This document shows, in pieces, positions 9,449-18,578 of a stretch of 64,000 bases of DNA. Origin of the DNA: Nocardiopsis mwathae (GTDB taxonomy: Bacteria > Actinomycetota > Actinomycetes > Streptosporangiales > Streptosporangiaceae); contig NZ_JACHDS010000001.1 of assembly GCF_014201195.1 (NCBI RefSeq), positions 5,642,001 through 5,706,000 of the forward strand. Reading direction: 5' to 3'. The notes below the pieces were generated by a model. That model was not told the origin of the DNA. It saw only the letters and a program-made list of their open reading frames with translations, and did no database searches. The position numbers and the translations under genes are program-made. Every line of letters begins with the position of its first letter. Position 1 is the first letter of the stretch.

Positions 9449-9547
9449 ATGGACCAGCAGATCGTCGCCGAGATCGAGGAGTCCGAGCAGCTGGCGCATC
9501 TGTCGGCCTCGCACTCCAACGCCCTCGTCGAGAACCCCTTCGACTGA
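9449..9547 (+). CDS. Candidate RiPP precursor peptide (32 aa)
   Basis: A 32-residue peptide, MDQQIVAEIEESEQL followed by AHLSASHSNALVENPFD, too short for routine gene calling. It starts at ATG 9449 after AGAGAGGAC and precedes the E1-like and YcaO genes in the same direction. The first half is acidic and helical, like a leader recognised by an E1-like protein. The second half has Ser-Ala-Ser-His-Ser and no Cys or Thr, so a YcaO could make oxazolines from Ser only. Oxazole nitrogen plus His would suit metal chelation (inference). Cleavage site unknown; the tail LVENPFD might be a follower. Confidence 0.7.
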   Translation: MDQQIVAEIEESEQLAHLSASHSNALVENPFD

Positions 9548-9635
9548 CCACGTCGCCCACGACGCCGTCAGTTCGGACCTGATCCCCGGTCGGGTGGCCT
9601 CCGTGCCGCCCGACCGGGCCGTTCGAGAGGCACAG

Positions 9636-10532
9636 ATGACCCCACCACCACCCATCGCCCGTGTGCCGGGGAGCGGCGCCCATGTGCTCATCGAGCGCGA
9701 CGGCACCGGAGTCGTGCGGACGTCCTCAGGGACGTTCCTCCGCCTGCGACACCCGCCGGCCGGTCTCATCGACGCGTTGACCGGCTCGCCGACCGATGAC
9801 GAGGAGACCGGTGCGTACGCCGAGAAGCTCACCGCGGAGATGGCCGCTCGCGAGGACGGCGACGCCGAGCGTCGCTGGCCGACCGCGCGACGAAACGTGG
9901 CGCTGGTAGGGGAGGGCACGCAGGTCGAGGTCCTGGCCGATGCGCTGGCCGAATGGGGGGTGTCCCCCACCCGCTTCCCCGACGGCGCGGCGCTGCTCGC
10001 CACCGCGGGCGGGGAGCCGACCGGTGACGACCGGCGGGATGCGGCGGCGGTGGGCGGCCACGGACCGACCGCTCGGCCCTGGGACCTCGTGATCGCCTAC
10101 GCGGACTCACCCGCCCAACGTGCACGGTGGGATGAGCTCGACACGCTGCCAGGGGACGGTGTCGCCTGGTTGCGCGGCTACCGGGAGGGCGAGATCTGCT
10201 ATGTCGACCCCATCGGCGTCTCCAGCGGTGATCCCGCCGCGGAGCAGGTGCGCCGGCGCCGCCTGGCGGCGAGTCCCGTGCCCCGCGAACTCGACGCCTG
10301 GCAACGCGCCACCGCCGCCTCCCCCGAGGAACTCTCGTTCGCTGCGCGCACGCTGCTGACCGGCCGGATGCTCACCGTCGCCCTCGCGTGGGCACAACAG
10401 GCGGACACGCTGGCGGGCTACCGCAGCACGCTGTGGAAACTCGTCGCGACGACCGGGACGCTCAGCGAGCACCCGGTGCTGGCCTACGACGCGCCACCGG
10501 TCATCGACGGCGGGGTGGCTCGGCCGTCATGA
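9636..10532 (+). CDS. E1-like leader-peptide-binding partner of YcaO (TOMM cyclodehydratase component)
   Basis: 298 residues. The N-terminal part (ARVPGSGAHVLIERDGTGVVRTSSG) resembles the leader-recognition domain of TOMM cyclodehydratase partners. The middle, NVALVGEGTQVEVLADALAEWG, has the Rossmann-like glycine motif of an E1/ThiF fold. CxxC zinc motifs of classic E1 enzymes are absent, as in many TOMM partners. It is expected to bind the precursor and present it to YcaO. ATG 9636 follows GAGAGG; the frame is open far upstream, but that part overlaps the precursor in another frame. Stop overlaps the next start by ATGA. Confidence 0.75.
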   Translation: MTPPPPIARVPGSGAHVLIERDGTGVVRTSSGTFLRLRHPPAGLIDALTGSPTDDEETGAYAEKLTAEMAAREDGDAERRWPTARRNVALVGEGTQVEVLADALAEWGVSPTRFPDGAALLATAGGEPTGDDRRDAAAVGGHGPTARPWDLVIAYADSPAQRARWDELDTLPGDGVAWLRGYREGEICYVDPIGVSSGDPAAEQVRRRRLAASPVPRELDAWQRATAASPEELSFAARTLLTGRMLTVALAWAQQADTLAGYRSTLWKLVATTGTLSEHPVLAYDAPPVIDGGVARPS

Positions 10533-11548
10533 CGGCGGATCACGGACGCGACCACCACTGCCGGATGCCGGACGGCGCCGTCCTGCGCGGACGATGGTGG
10601 GAATGCGCGCGGTCGGAGGGCATCGTGCTGATCCGCACCCCCTATGACGCGGACCGGCACGCGTCGACCGCACGCTCGTGGAACGAGCGCGGATACCACT
10701 GCCTCGTGCAGGACGTGCGCGGACGGTACCGGTCGGAGGGACACTGGTCCCCCTACACCCGTGAGCAGGACGACGGCGGTGAGGTCCTGGCGCGGCTGGC
10801 CGCGGACCATCCGGGTCTCCCGGTGGTCCTCTTCGGAGCCTCGTACGCCGCTCACACCGCTCTGGAAGCCGCACGCGCCGCCGCGCGAACCGAAGCGGCC
10901 GACGACTCCACCGTTCCCAGCGCCGTGGCGGCGATCATCGCGCTCGTCCCCGCGCTGGGTCCGGCCGAGACCGCGTGGGGCGCCGACGGAGTCCCGCAGA
11001 TCCGGCACCGGATCGGATGGTGGCACCAGCATGGACGGACACGGCACCCCGAACCTCCGCTGCCCCCCGCGGAGCTGGACCGGCGCGTCGGGCACGCGCG
11101 AGAGCACGGCGTGATCGAGGCCGCCGAAGGCTGGGGATGGTCACCGGAAGCACGCGCGGGCTGGCAGCGGCTGTGGACCGCCCGGCGGATCGACCCGCGG
11201 TCGCGCTACGGCCACATCACCGTGCCGCTGCTGGTGATCAGCGGCGACGACGACTTCTTCCACCATGACGCCTTGGGCCTCGCACGCGACTGGAACGCCG
11301 CGAGCCACGTCGTCAGCGGCCCGTGGGGGCACCGCCTCATCGGGGGGATCCGCGACGAGACCCTGCGGGCCCGCATCACCGCGGCCGGCGGACTGGCCCA
11401 CATCATCGACCCCTGGCTGTCCGCCCAGGGGCTGCCCGGTGCCGCGGCGGCGTGGACCGACGTCCTCGTTCCCACAGCCGCGTCGCGCACGCGGTCGATC
11501 CTCGACCCCGCGTCAGGGACCTGGCGCCACGAAAGGACCTCCCCATGA
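10529..11548 (+). CDS. CocE/NonD-type alpha/beta hydrolase (S15-like)
   Basis: 339 residues. Features of X-Pro dipeptidyl-peptidase/CocE hydrolases are present: RTPYDAD and DVRGRYRSEG in the oxyanion/N-terminal region, and nucleophile motif GASYAAH with Ser near 105. Candidate Asp lies in SGDDDFF and His in GPWGHR. The C-terminal jelly-roll domain of full-length S15 enzymes (about 550 residues) is missing. ATGA overlaps on both sides place it inside the biosynthetic operon, so leader removal or an amide/ester-bond tailoring step on the peptide is the likely role (inference). Confidence 0.8.
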   Translation: MTADHGRDHHCRMPDGAVLRGRWWECARSEGIVLIRTPYDADRHASTARSWNERGYHCLVQDVRGRYRSEGHWSPYTREQDDGGEVLARLAADHPGLPVVLFGASYAAHTALEAARAAARTEAADDSTVPSAVAAIIALVPALGPAETAWGADGVPQIRHRIGWWHQHGRTRHPEPPLPPAELDRRVGHAREHGVIEAAEGWGWSPEARAGWQRLWTARRIDPRSRYGHITVPLLVISGDDDFFHHDALGLARDWNAASHVVSGPWGHRLIGGIRDETLRARITAAGGLAHIIDPWLSAQGLPGAAAAWTDVLVPTAASRTRSILDPASGTWRHERTSP

Positions 11549-12984
11549 CCCCGACCGGAACCGCCGACCCCTCGCCACGGCAGGTCGCCGAGGCCGCCCG
11601 CACGCCGCGCGCCGATGAACACCCGCTGCCCGTGGAAGCACTGGTCGATCCCGAATGCGGAATCATCCGGTCGGTTCGGGCGGTGCCGCACCCCGCCGGG
11701 GCACCGGCGTCCTACCTGGCGATGACCGCGGCCGTCTCCGACGCGCGCCGACTCGGAGAGTGGCCCGCCGACCGCGTCTCACTGGGCACCTCCTTCGACG
11801 ACGCCGGCCAGGCGAGGATCGCCGCGATCGCCGAGGGGGCCGAACGCTACTGCGGGAACTGGCTCCCCGCCGATCTGCCCGACGACGAACTGCGCATCGC
11901 CTCCCGTGCCGAACTCACGGCCGCGGGTGCCGACCCGATCGACCCGGCGGACCTGCCGGTGTACGCCCCGTGGCAGTACGCCCGGGGCGGATTCCCCTAC
12001 CAGCGGCTCACCGAGGAAACGCCGACCCTGTGGGCACGGTGCACCGGTCTCGACGGCGCCCGGACATGGGTACCCGCCTCGCTGATCTACCTGAACTGGC
12101 GGCAGTCGCGCTTCCGGCACCTTCCCCGCACCCACCACCTCAACTACGCCGGCATCGCCACCGGACAGGGAACCGATGACGCCCGGGACCGCGGGGTTCT
12201 GGAGATCATCGAACGGGACGCCCTCGAACTGTGGTGGCACCTCGACGGCCCCGCCTTCGGCATCGACCCAGCGAGCGTCCCGGGCCTCGAATCGGACCTC
12301 CGCGGCGGTTCCCTTCGCGTCTTCCTGGTGGCCATGCCGTCGGAGTTCGCCCCCGCCGTCGCGGCACTCGTGCACGACGAGGAGCGCGGCCTGTACGCGG
12401 CGGGCTTCTCCGCATCGTGCGACCCGGTCCGCGCCGCCCGAAAAGCGGTCCTCGAAGCGGTCCACACCTGGGTGTACACCCAAGGATGCACCACCGCCGA
12501 CGGGTGGGTGTTCCGCGCCGTCGAGCACGGGCTGCTGGCCCGCGGCCTCTACCTGGACTTCCGCGCCGACGCCACCTACCGCGACGCCGCCGGCGAACAG
12601 TGCGAGAACATCATCGACCTGGGCGCCCACGTCCAGCTCTGGCTCGACCCGCGCGTCCACGAGGAAGCCCGACGCTTCACGGCACCGGCCCTCGGAACCC
12701 GACCGATCACCGCGCTGGAGCCGGTGGCGATGGGCGAGGTGTACCGGCGGCTGGCCCGTCGCGGCCACCGGATCCTCACCCGCGACCTGACCACGACCGA
12801 CATCCGCCGGACGCCGCTGCGCGTGGTGCGGACCTTCATCACCGGACTCGCCCCCAACGCCCCCGCCGCCTTCGCCTACCTCGGCATGCCCCGCTTCAGG
12901 GACGCGGCCATCGAACGGCGATGGCGCACGACCTGGAACGAAGGCCCGGAGGACTTCACCCTCGTCCCGCCCCCGCACATGTAA
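11545..12984 (+). CDS. YcaO cyclodehydratase
   Basis: 479-residue ATP-dependent enzyme that phosphorylates peptide backbone amides to form azoline rings. Typical YcaO elements are visible: ARIAAIAEGAERYCG (about residue 90, the ATP/Mg ExxxE-type motif), GVLEIIERDALELWW (about 215), and ending PRFRDAAIERRW. A proline-rich C-terminus VPPPHM is comparable to the PxPxP tail that completes the active site of azoline-forming YcaOs. Together with the E1-like gene, SagB-type oxidase and short Ser-containing ORF this defines a linear azol(in)e-type RiPP locus. Start ATG overlaps the upstream stop. Confidence 0.93.
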   Translation: MTPTGTADPSPRQVAEAARTPRADEHPLPVEALVDPECGIIRSVRAVPHPAGAPASYLAMTAAVSDARRLGEWPADRVSLGTSFDDAGQARIAAIAEGAERYCGNWLPADLPDDELRIASRAELTAAGADPIDPADLPVYAPWQYARGGFPYQRLTEETPTLWARCTGLDGARTWVPASLIYLNWRQSRFRHLPRTHHLNYAGIATGQGTDDARDRGVLEIIERDALELWWHLDGPAFGIDPASVPGLESDLRGGSLRVFLVAMPSEFAPAVAALVHDEERGLYAAGFSASCDPVRAARKAVLEAVHTWVYTQGCTTADGWVFRAVEHGLLARGLYLDFRADATYRDAAGEQCENIIDLGAHVQLWLDPRVHEEARRFTAPALGTRPITALEPVAMGEVYRRLARRGHRILTRDLTTTDIRRTPLRVVRTFITGLAPNAPAAFAYLGMPRFRDAAIERRWRTTWNEGPEDFTLVPPPHM

Positions 12985-12991
12985 GGCCCCC

Positions 12992-14092
12992 GTGTTCTCC
13001 ACAGATCATCCGCCCGGCCGGGCACGCCGCGCGCATCGCCCGGCGGGCTCGCCCGGCCTCCCCCCTCTCCTGGCGCGCGCGTTCGCCGCCGATCCCCCGG
13101 GCCCGGCGCTTCCGCCCGGGCCGCGGGTCAACCGCTGGCGCGGCGTCGGCGCCGCGCCGGTGGCCGTTCCCGGCCGTGAACGGGGCCTGTTCCACGGCCT
13201 GTGGACCGGTGAGGGGTTCCACCGCGCGGCCGACGGGACCGTGACCGGCATCCGCAAGCGCCCGGTTCCCTCGGCCGGCGGGGCCTACCCGGTGCAGACC
13301 CACCTGGTCGTCGGCGCCCCCGGCGGCACCCTGGAACCGGGTCGGTATGTCTACGATCACGAGCAGGACACGCTGCTGCGGCGTGACGGCGGTGCCGAGC
13401 GGGCGGCGGGTTGGAACACCGATGGCGCGCGCGATCGGGTGACGGGAACCCATGTGGTCCTCACCGTCCAGCCGGGCCGCGGCTTCGGCCGCTACCGCCA
13501 CCGGGCCTGGCCGCTGTGGGTCGCGGACACCGCCTACGCGCTCGCCGCCGTGGAGTTCCTGATCCACGCGGATCCCGCCCGGATACGGCTCGGCCCGAGC
13601 ACACCGTTGCGCGGGCTGCTCGGCGTGCCCCGCGCGGCCGAGCACGACCGGTGGCTCGGGCACGGGCTCGCCCCGGAGATCCCACTCGCGGCCATCGAGC
13701 TGCCGGCCTCATGGACGCCGATCCCCTGGCGCCGTGCTGCCCTGGCCGCCCGCCGATCGCCGGCGATCGACGAGTTCGCCGGTGCGGCGCGGCACCGGCC
13801 ACACGCGGCCGGAGCCGAGCACGTCGCGGCGGCATGCGGGCAGGCGTGGGTCCTCGGCGCCCACCGCCTGGAGACATGGTCCGTCGCGACGGACGCCCCG
13901 GTCGCCGCCGTCGCCGACATTCTGTGGCGCGCCCACCGGGCCGCGGCCGGCCTGTGCTACTCGGGCGCTCTGTCAGGGCGATGGCGCTGTCGGCCGGTGT
14001 CCGGTTTCCGCGCGGTCCGCGGCCGCTGGATCGTGCATGCCCTGGCGATGCTGCCCGGTGACCCGAACGTGGCCGAGGAGACCGCACCATGA
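12992..14092 (+). CDS. SagB-type azoline dehydrogenase (nitroreductase fold, FMN)
   Basis: 366-residue flavin enzyme expected to oxidise azolines to azoles. RPVPSAGGAYPVQTHLVV (about residues 90-107) is the FMN-binding motif of SagB/McbC-like dehydrogenases. DTAYALAAVEFLIH and a second, weaker nitroreductase-like half follow (GAEHVAAACGQAWVLGAHR, GLCYSG). Start is GTG 12992, seven bases after the YcaO stop; the first 50 residues are Pro/Arg/Ala-rich and may not be structured. Its presence predicts a mature product with oxazoles rather than oxazolines. Confidence 0.88.
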   Translation: MFSTDHPPGRARRAHRPAGSPGLPPLLARAFAADPPGPALPPGPRVNRWRGVGAAPVAVPGRERGLFHGLWTGEGFHRAADGTVTGIRKRPVPSAGGAYPVQTHLVVGAPGGTLEPGRYVYDHEQDTLLRRDGGAERAAGWNTDGARDRVTGTHVVLTVQPGRGFGRYRHRAWPLWVADTAYALAAVEFLIHADPARIRLGPSTPLRGLLGVPRAAEHDRWLGHGLAPEIPLAAIELPASWTPIPWRRAALAARRSPAIDEFAGAARHRPHAAGAEHVAAACGQAWVLGAHRLETWSVATDAPVAAVADILWRAHRAAAGLCYSGALSGRWRCRPVSGFRAVRGRWIVHALAMLPGDPNVAEETAP

Positions 14093-15759
14093 TGATCGTC
14101 CGCGAGCTCTGGCGGGAGGCGGCCCGGTTCCCCGCAGCCCTGACGTGGAGTACCGCACTGCTGCTGCTCGTCTTCCTCACCCACCTCGCCCAAGCCGTGG
14201 CCATCGCCTGGTCGATGTCCGCGGTGCTGCGCGGACACCCGCAGGACGTGGTCGCCGCGCTCTCCCTGATCGTCGGCATCGCACTGGCGCGAACGGGACT
14301 CTCGCTCGTCCAGACCTCCGCCGCCGCCCGGCTGGGCGGCGATGTCCGACAGGCCCTGCGCCGCCGTGCGATGCGGGCCGCGCTGGTGCCCGAACGGCTG
14401 CACGACACCGCTACCCGGGACGGCGCGATGCGGGCCGGCCTGGGTGACGGAATCGACGGCACCGACGCCTACGTCGCGAAGTACATCCCCGCCGTCGCGC
14501 AGGTGTTCCTCGCCTGCCCCGTCGTCGTCGCCGCACTCCTTCTGCTCTCACCGGCGGCGGGGCTCTGCGTCGCGGCGGGGATCGTGCTGGCGCTCGTGGG
14601 GCCGATGGCGTGGAAACGGATGATGGCCCGGCGCGGACTCGACCACTGGGACAGCTACGAGGCACTCAGCGCCGACATGCTCGAATCCCTCCGTGGCATG
14701 GCGACCCTGCGCACACTCGGCGACGTGCCCGGCACCCGGCGGCGGCTGAACACACGCTCCGAGGCGCTGCGCCGCGCCACCGAACGCGTCATGCGGGTCT
14801 CCCTGGCCGAAACCGCCGTGATCGACTTCGCGGTTCAGGGCGGCATCGTCGCCGCGGCGACCGTCGCCCTCACCCACGCCGCCACCGGACAGGCCCCCGC
14901 GATCGAGACCTACCTGATCCTCCTGCTCGCCTCCGAAGCGTTCCGCCCGATCCGCGACCTCTCCCGGCACTGGCACGCCGGATTCCTCGGACTCACCGCC
15001 ATCCCCGGCCTCGCCCGGCTCGGTGCCTTCACCCCTGACCGCGACATGGCACAGGGCGACCCGACGTCCGCCCCCGGAGGCGCCGCGCGGCGCGAGGGAA
15101 CCAGGGGCGGCCGAGCGGAGGTGCTGCGTGTCGCGGGCTTGAGCTTCCGCTATCCCGATGCCCACGACGACGTCATCCGCGACCTCGGTCTGACCGCCCG
15201 GCGCGGATCGCTCACCGCGATCGTCGGGGAGTCCGGAGCGGGGAAATCCACCCTGTTCGACCTCCTTCTCGGCTTCCTCTCCCCGGGCGCCGGCCACATC
15301 ACCCTCGACGGTCGGCCCGTGCGTTCCGATGACATCGCGGTGGTCTCCCAGCGTCCGGTGCTCTTCGCCGGAACCATCCGCGACAACCTCACCGCCACCG
15401 GCACCCCGAAGGAATCCGACATCGTCGCCGCCTGCCGAGCGGCCGGAATCCTCGACGAGATCCAGAACCTTCCGCGTCGGTTCGACACCGAGGTCGCCGA
15501 AGCGGGCACGAACCTGTCGGGCGGGCAACGTCAGCGCCTCGCTCTCGCCCGGGCCCTCCTCGCACACCGCCCCGTCCTCCTCGTCGACGAACCGACCAGC
15601 GCACTGGACGCCACCCGCGCCGCAGAGGTCATCGAGACACTCCACCGCGTCGCCCGCGACCACATCGTCATCATGATCAGCCACCGCCCCGAGACACTCG
15701 CCGACGTCCCCGACGTGCTGCGCCTGGACGCCGGCCACCTGGTCAGGAGCGCCCCGTGA
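14089..15759 (+). CDS. ABC exporter half-transporter (CydD-like), TMD-NBD fusion
   Basis: 556 residues: six-helix type exporter membrane domain (about 1-320) and C-terminal ATPase with Walker A GESGAGKSTLF (about 381), signature LSGGQRQRLALARALL (about 475) and Walker B VLLVDEPTSALD. It overlaps the dehydrogenase stop by ATGA and the next exporter gene by GTGA, so it should form a heterodimer with that product. Likely role: secretion of the modified peptide. CydDC-type thiol export cannot be excluded from the ATPase alone, but the operon argues for product export. Confidence 0.9.
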   Translation: MMIVRELWREAARFPAALTWSTALLLLVFLTHLAQAVAIAWSMSAVLRGHPQDVVAALSLIVGIALARTGLSLVQTSAAARLGGDVRQALRRRAMRAALVPERLHDTATRDGAMRAGLGDGIDGTDAYVAKYIPAVAQVFLACPVVVAALLLLSPAAGLCVAAGIVLALVGPMAWKRMMARRGLDHWDSYEALSADMLESLRGMATLRTLGDVPGTRRRLNTRSEALRRATERVMRVSLAETAVIDFAVQGGIVAAATVALTHAATGQAPAIETYLILLLASEAFRPIRDLSRHWHAGFLGLTAIPGLARLGAFTPDRDMAQGDPTSAPGGAARREGTRGGRAEVLRVAGLSFRYPDAHDDVIRDLGLTARRGSLTAIVGESGAGKSTLFDLLLGFLSPGAGHITLDGRPVRSDDIAVVSQRPVLFAGTIRDNLTATGTPKESDIVAACRAAGILDEIQNLPRRFDTEVAEAGTNLSGGQRQRLALARALLAHRPVLLVDEPTSALDATRAAEVIETLHRVARDHIVIMISHRPETLADVPDVLRLDAGHLVRSAP

Positions 15760-17447
15760 ACACCGTCGCCGCGCTCCGGACCTTCCGCGGCCTGCTGCCC
15801 GCCCTGCGCCCCGAGTGGCGCGGAATGCTCCACAGCTACCTGGTCGGCACCGCGAGCGCACTCGCGCTGGCCGCCCTCACCGTGCTCACCGCGTGGGCGG
15901 TCGGCCACGCCGTCGTCGACCGGACACCGCCCGGGGTGACCTGGTGGATCCTCGTGCTCGGGCTCGTTCTGCTGCGCACCGTCCTGACCTGGCGGGAGAT
16001 GGACGTCTCCCACGCCCTGGCCTACCGCGTCCTGGCCCGGTTGCGGATGGCCCTGTTCGACGCCTACGCCCGCAGCGTCCCCGGACGCCGACGCGAGCAC
16101 TCCGGGCGTGCGGCCTCCGTCGCCATGGGCGACATCGAGAAGCTCGAATTCTTCTACGCCCACACCATCGCCCAGCTCGGCGCCTCGATCACCGTGTTCC
16201 TCGCGACCCTGATCACCGCGGGCATCCTGCTGCCGGAGGCCGGGGCCGTCATGCTCGCCGGCAGCGCGATCGTCGCGACGACGGCCCTGTGCCGGGCGCG
16301 AACGGCACGACGGCTGGGCGAACAGGAGCAGCACGAGCGGTCGGCCCTGTCCGCACAGGTCGTCGACGCACTCGGTGCCCTCCGCGAAGTGCTCGCCTAC
16401 GAACTCGCCCCCCGCATCATCGCCGACACCGATGCCGCGACCCGGCGCGCCACCGCGATCACGCGCCGACGGGAACTGCTGTCGCAACTGGTCACCGCCA
16501 TCCGAGAACTCATCGTCACCGCCGTGGTCATCGGCGTCATCGCCGTGAGTGCCGCCGCCGCAGGGGTGCTCGCCGACGGCGCCGAAGCGCGGCTGTCCCC
16601 GCAGCTCCTGCCCGCCCTCGTGGCACTGGCCGTCGCCGGGGTCGCGGCGACCACGGACGCCACCACCACGCTCACCCAACTCCACCCCCTCATCGCCGGT
16701 GCCGACCGTGTCGCCGCCGGCATCAACCGCCCCCCGGTCGTGACCACCCCGCACGCCCCACGGCAGCTGCCCGACGGGCCGCTCGGACTCCGGTTCCGGG
16801 GCGTGTCCTTCGCCTATGACGACCGTCGGCCGACACTCACGTCCTGGTCCACCGCGATCGCACCCGGCGAGCACGTCGGACTCGCCGGTCCCTCCGGAGC
16901 GGGCAAGAGCACCGTCATCGCGCTCGCCGCCCGCCTCTGGGACCCCTCGGCCGGAACCATCGAACTCGTCACCGCGGACGGTGCGGGCATCCCCGTCACC
17001 GAAGTCGACGACTCGGCCCTGCGCAGCGCGGTCGCCCTGGTCGACCAGGACGCGACGCTGTTCCACGGGACCGTGCGCGACAACCTCCTGCGGGGCAGCG
17101 AACCGCGCTCCGACGGCGAACTGGCCGCCGTGCTCGACCACGTCGGGGCCACCGGCTGGATCGACCTCGACGACGACCTCGGTGAAGACGGCGTACGGCT
17201 CTCCGGCGGACAGCAAGCACGGCTGTGCCTCGCCCGCGCCCTCATCCGACGCCCCCGCGTACTCCTCGTCGACGAGGTGACCGCGAGCCTCGACGCGGGC
17301 ACCGAACAGGCGATCTCCGACGTCATCGCCGACTTCGACGGCACCGTCCTCATCGCGTCCCACCGCCCCGAAACCCTCGCGCGCTGCGACCGCGTCATCG
17401 CCATCGCCCCACCCACCGGCCGCGATCGGCAACCCGAGCTCCTCTGA
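15756..17447 (+). CDS. ABC exporter half-transporter (CydC-like), TMD-NBD fusion
   Basis: 563 residues, same layout as its neighbour: membrane domain then ATPase with Walker A GPSGAGKSTVIALA (about 378), Q-loop DQDATLFHGT, signature LSGGQQARLCLARALI and Walker B VLLVDEVTASLD. The Glu after Walker B Asp is kept, so both sites may hydrolyse ATP. It uses a GTG start overlapping the preceding stop. It is the last gene of the rightward metallophore operon. Confidence 0.9.
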   Translation: MNTVAALRTFRGLLPALRPEWRGMLHSYLVGTASALALAALTVLTAWAVGHAVVDRTPPGVTWWILVLGLVLLRTVLTWREMDVSHALAYRVLARLRMALFDAYARSVPGRRREHSGRAASVAMGDIEKLEFFYAHTIAQLGASITVFLATLITAGILLPEAGAVMLAGSAIVATTALCRARTARRLGEQEQHERSALSAQVVDALGALREVLAYELAPRIIADTDAATRRATAITRRRELLSQLVTAIRELIVTAVVIGVIAVSAAAAGVLADGAEARLSPQLLPALVALAVAGVAATTDATTTLTQLHPLIAGADRVAAGINRPPVVTTPHAPRQLPDGPLGLRFRGVSFAYDDRRPTLTSWSTAIAPGEHVGLAGPSGAGKSTVIALAARLWDPSAGTIELVTADGAGIPVTEVDDSALRSAVALVDQDATLFHGTVRDNLLRGSEPRSDGELAAVLDHVGATGWIDLDDDLGEDGVRLSGGQQARLCLARALIRRPRVLLVDEVTASLDAGTEQAISDVIADFDGTVLIASHRPETLARCDRVIAIAPPTGRDRQPELL

Positions 17448-17848
17448 CCACCCGAGCCCCCGGCCGAACCGGACAGGGAACGAGCAGCTGATCGCGGGAC
17501 CCAAGTATCGGACAAGTATCGACAAGGCCGTCCCTCTCACGGATGCGAGATGGATGCGGTCGCCTGGCCGTGCCCCGTCGGCAACCGCTGGGGTGCGGGA
17601 TGCTCGGGCTGCTCGGGCTGCTGCCGCCCGTCCTGGGGCAGGGGGTGACGGTCGCCGAGCATGGCGGAGCGCCGTCGGGGTCATTAGCATTGCCGACCAC
17701 GGCGGTTCCTCTACTGTCCGCATCCGGCCGCTGTACACGACGACCGTGTCACCGGCCGCCACGTACGCCGACGTCGACCCACTGGTGGCCGTAAGCCCGG
17801 ACTGGCCGGTCCTCGCCGAATACCGACGGAGAATGAGATGAACCGATC
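17448..17848. other. Non-coding gap with possible gene relic
   Basis: About 400 bp after the exporter operon. A plus-strand frame ending at 17841 (tail PDWPVLAEYRRRMR) looks protein-like over its last 50 codons but has no credible start or recognisable domain; it may be the end of a decayed gene. The adjacent direct half-repeats CAAGTATCGGA / CAAGTATCGA at 17501-17523 may belong to a promoter region. No RNA gene or terminator seen. Confidence 0.35.
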
Positions 17849-18547
17849 ATGAGCACTTTCGTGTTGATCCACGGTGGGGGAGACGGCGGGTGGGGCTGGC
17901 ACCTGGTGGAGGCCGAGCTACGCGATCGGGGACACGACGTGATAGCGCCCGACCTGCCGGCCGATGACGACTCGTTGACCCTGACCGACTACGCCGACGC
18001 CGTCGTTGAATCCGTCGGCGAAGAGCAGAACCTGATCGTCGTGGGCCACTCGTTCGGCGGATTCACCGCGCCGCTGGTCGCCGATCGACTCCACGTCGAC
18101 CAGCTGGTCCTGTTGGCGGGGATGATCCCATCGCCGGGTGAGCCACCTGGCGAGTGGTGGGACAACACCGGTTACCGCAAAGCGGTCGACGAGCAGGCCG
18201 AAACCGATGGCGGCTTGACAGGAAACGCGGACCCGTACATCAGTTTCCTTCACGACGTACCGCGCGAGCTGGCCGAGGAGGCCGTGAGCAGGGAGCGGGT
18301 GCACCCGTCGGCGGCTGCGATGGCCGCGCCGTGGCCGTTGGATGCGTGGCCGGACGTGCCGACGAGGTTCGTGCTCTGCAGCGAGGATCGCTTCTTCCCG
18401 CCCGCGTTCTTCCGCCGTCTGGTGCCGGAGCGGCTCGGGATCGTCCCCGACGAGATCACCGGCGGCCACTGTGTCGCTCTGAGCCGACCCGCTGCTGTGG
18501 CGGACCTGCTGGAGGGCTACGCCGCGGCCGCGAGGAACGCGCCGTGA
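17849..18547 (+). CDS. Alpha/beta hydrolase (esterase, EstB/methylesterase-like)
   Basis: 232 residues, small single-domain hydrolase. It opens with FVLIHGGGDGGWGWHLVEAEL, the oxyanion-hole HGGG region of plant-methylesterase/pyrethroid-hydrolase-like proteins. The nucleophile motif is GHSFGG (Ser about 68), the candidate Asp is in LCSEDRFF and the His in GGHCVALSRP near the end. No signal peptide; cytosolic. It is separated from the RiPP operon by 400 bp and followed by an IS relic, so a link to the cluster is not supported. Substrate unknown. Confidence 0.88.
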   Translation: MSTFVLIHGGGDGGWGWHLVEAELRDRGHDVIAPDLPADDDSLTLTDYADAVVESVGEEQNLIVVGHSFGGFTAPLVADRLHVDQLVLLAGMIPSPGEPPGEWWDNTGYRKAVDEQAETDGGLTGNADPYISFLHDVPRELAEEAVSRERVHPSAAAMAAPWPLDAWPDVPTRFVLCSEDRFFPPAFFRRLVPERLGIVPDEITGGHCVALSRPAAVADLLEGYAAAARNAP

Positions 18548-18578
18548 CCTCGCCGGCCGCATTGCCCGGATCCGACGC

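Noticed and set aside
6458-9582. Plus-strand frames of about 500 codons opposite the S9 and propeller genes
   Set aside because: Shadow of minus-strand genes; Gly/Arg/Asp-rich low-information sequence.
14548-17762. Very long minus-strand frames opposite the exporter genes (437 and 743 codons)
   Set aside because: Antisense shadow of well-defined ABC exporter genes; no domain and implausible composition.
17554-17841. 95-codon ORF before the alpha/beta hydrolase
   Set aside because: First half is Arg/Ala shadow-like and no start signal is present; kept only as a possible relic in the gap note.
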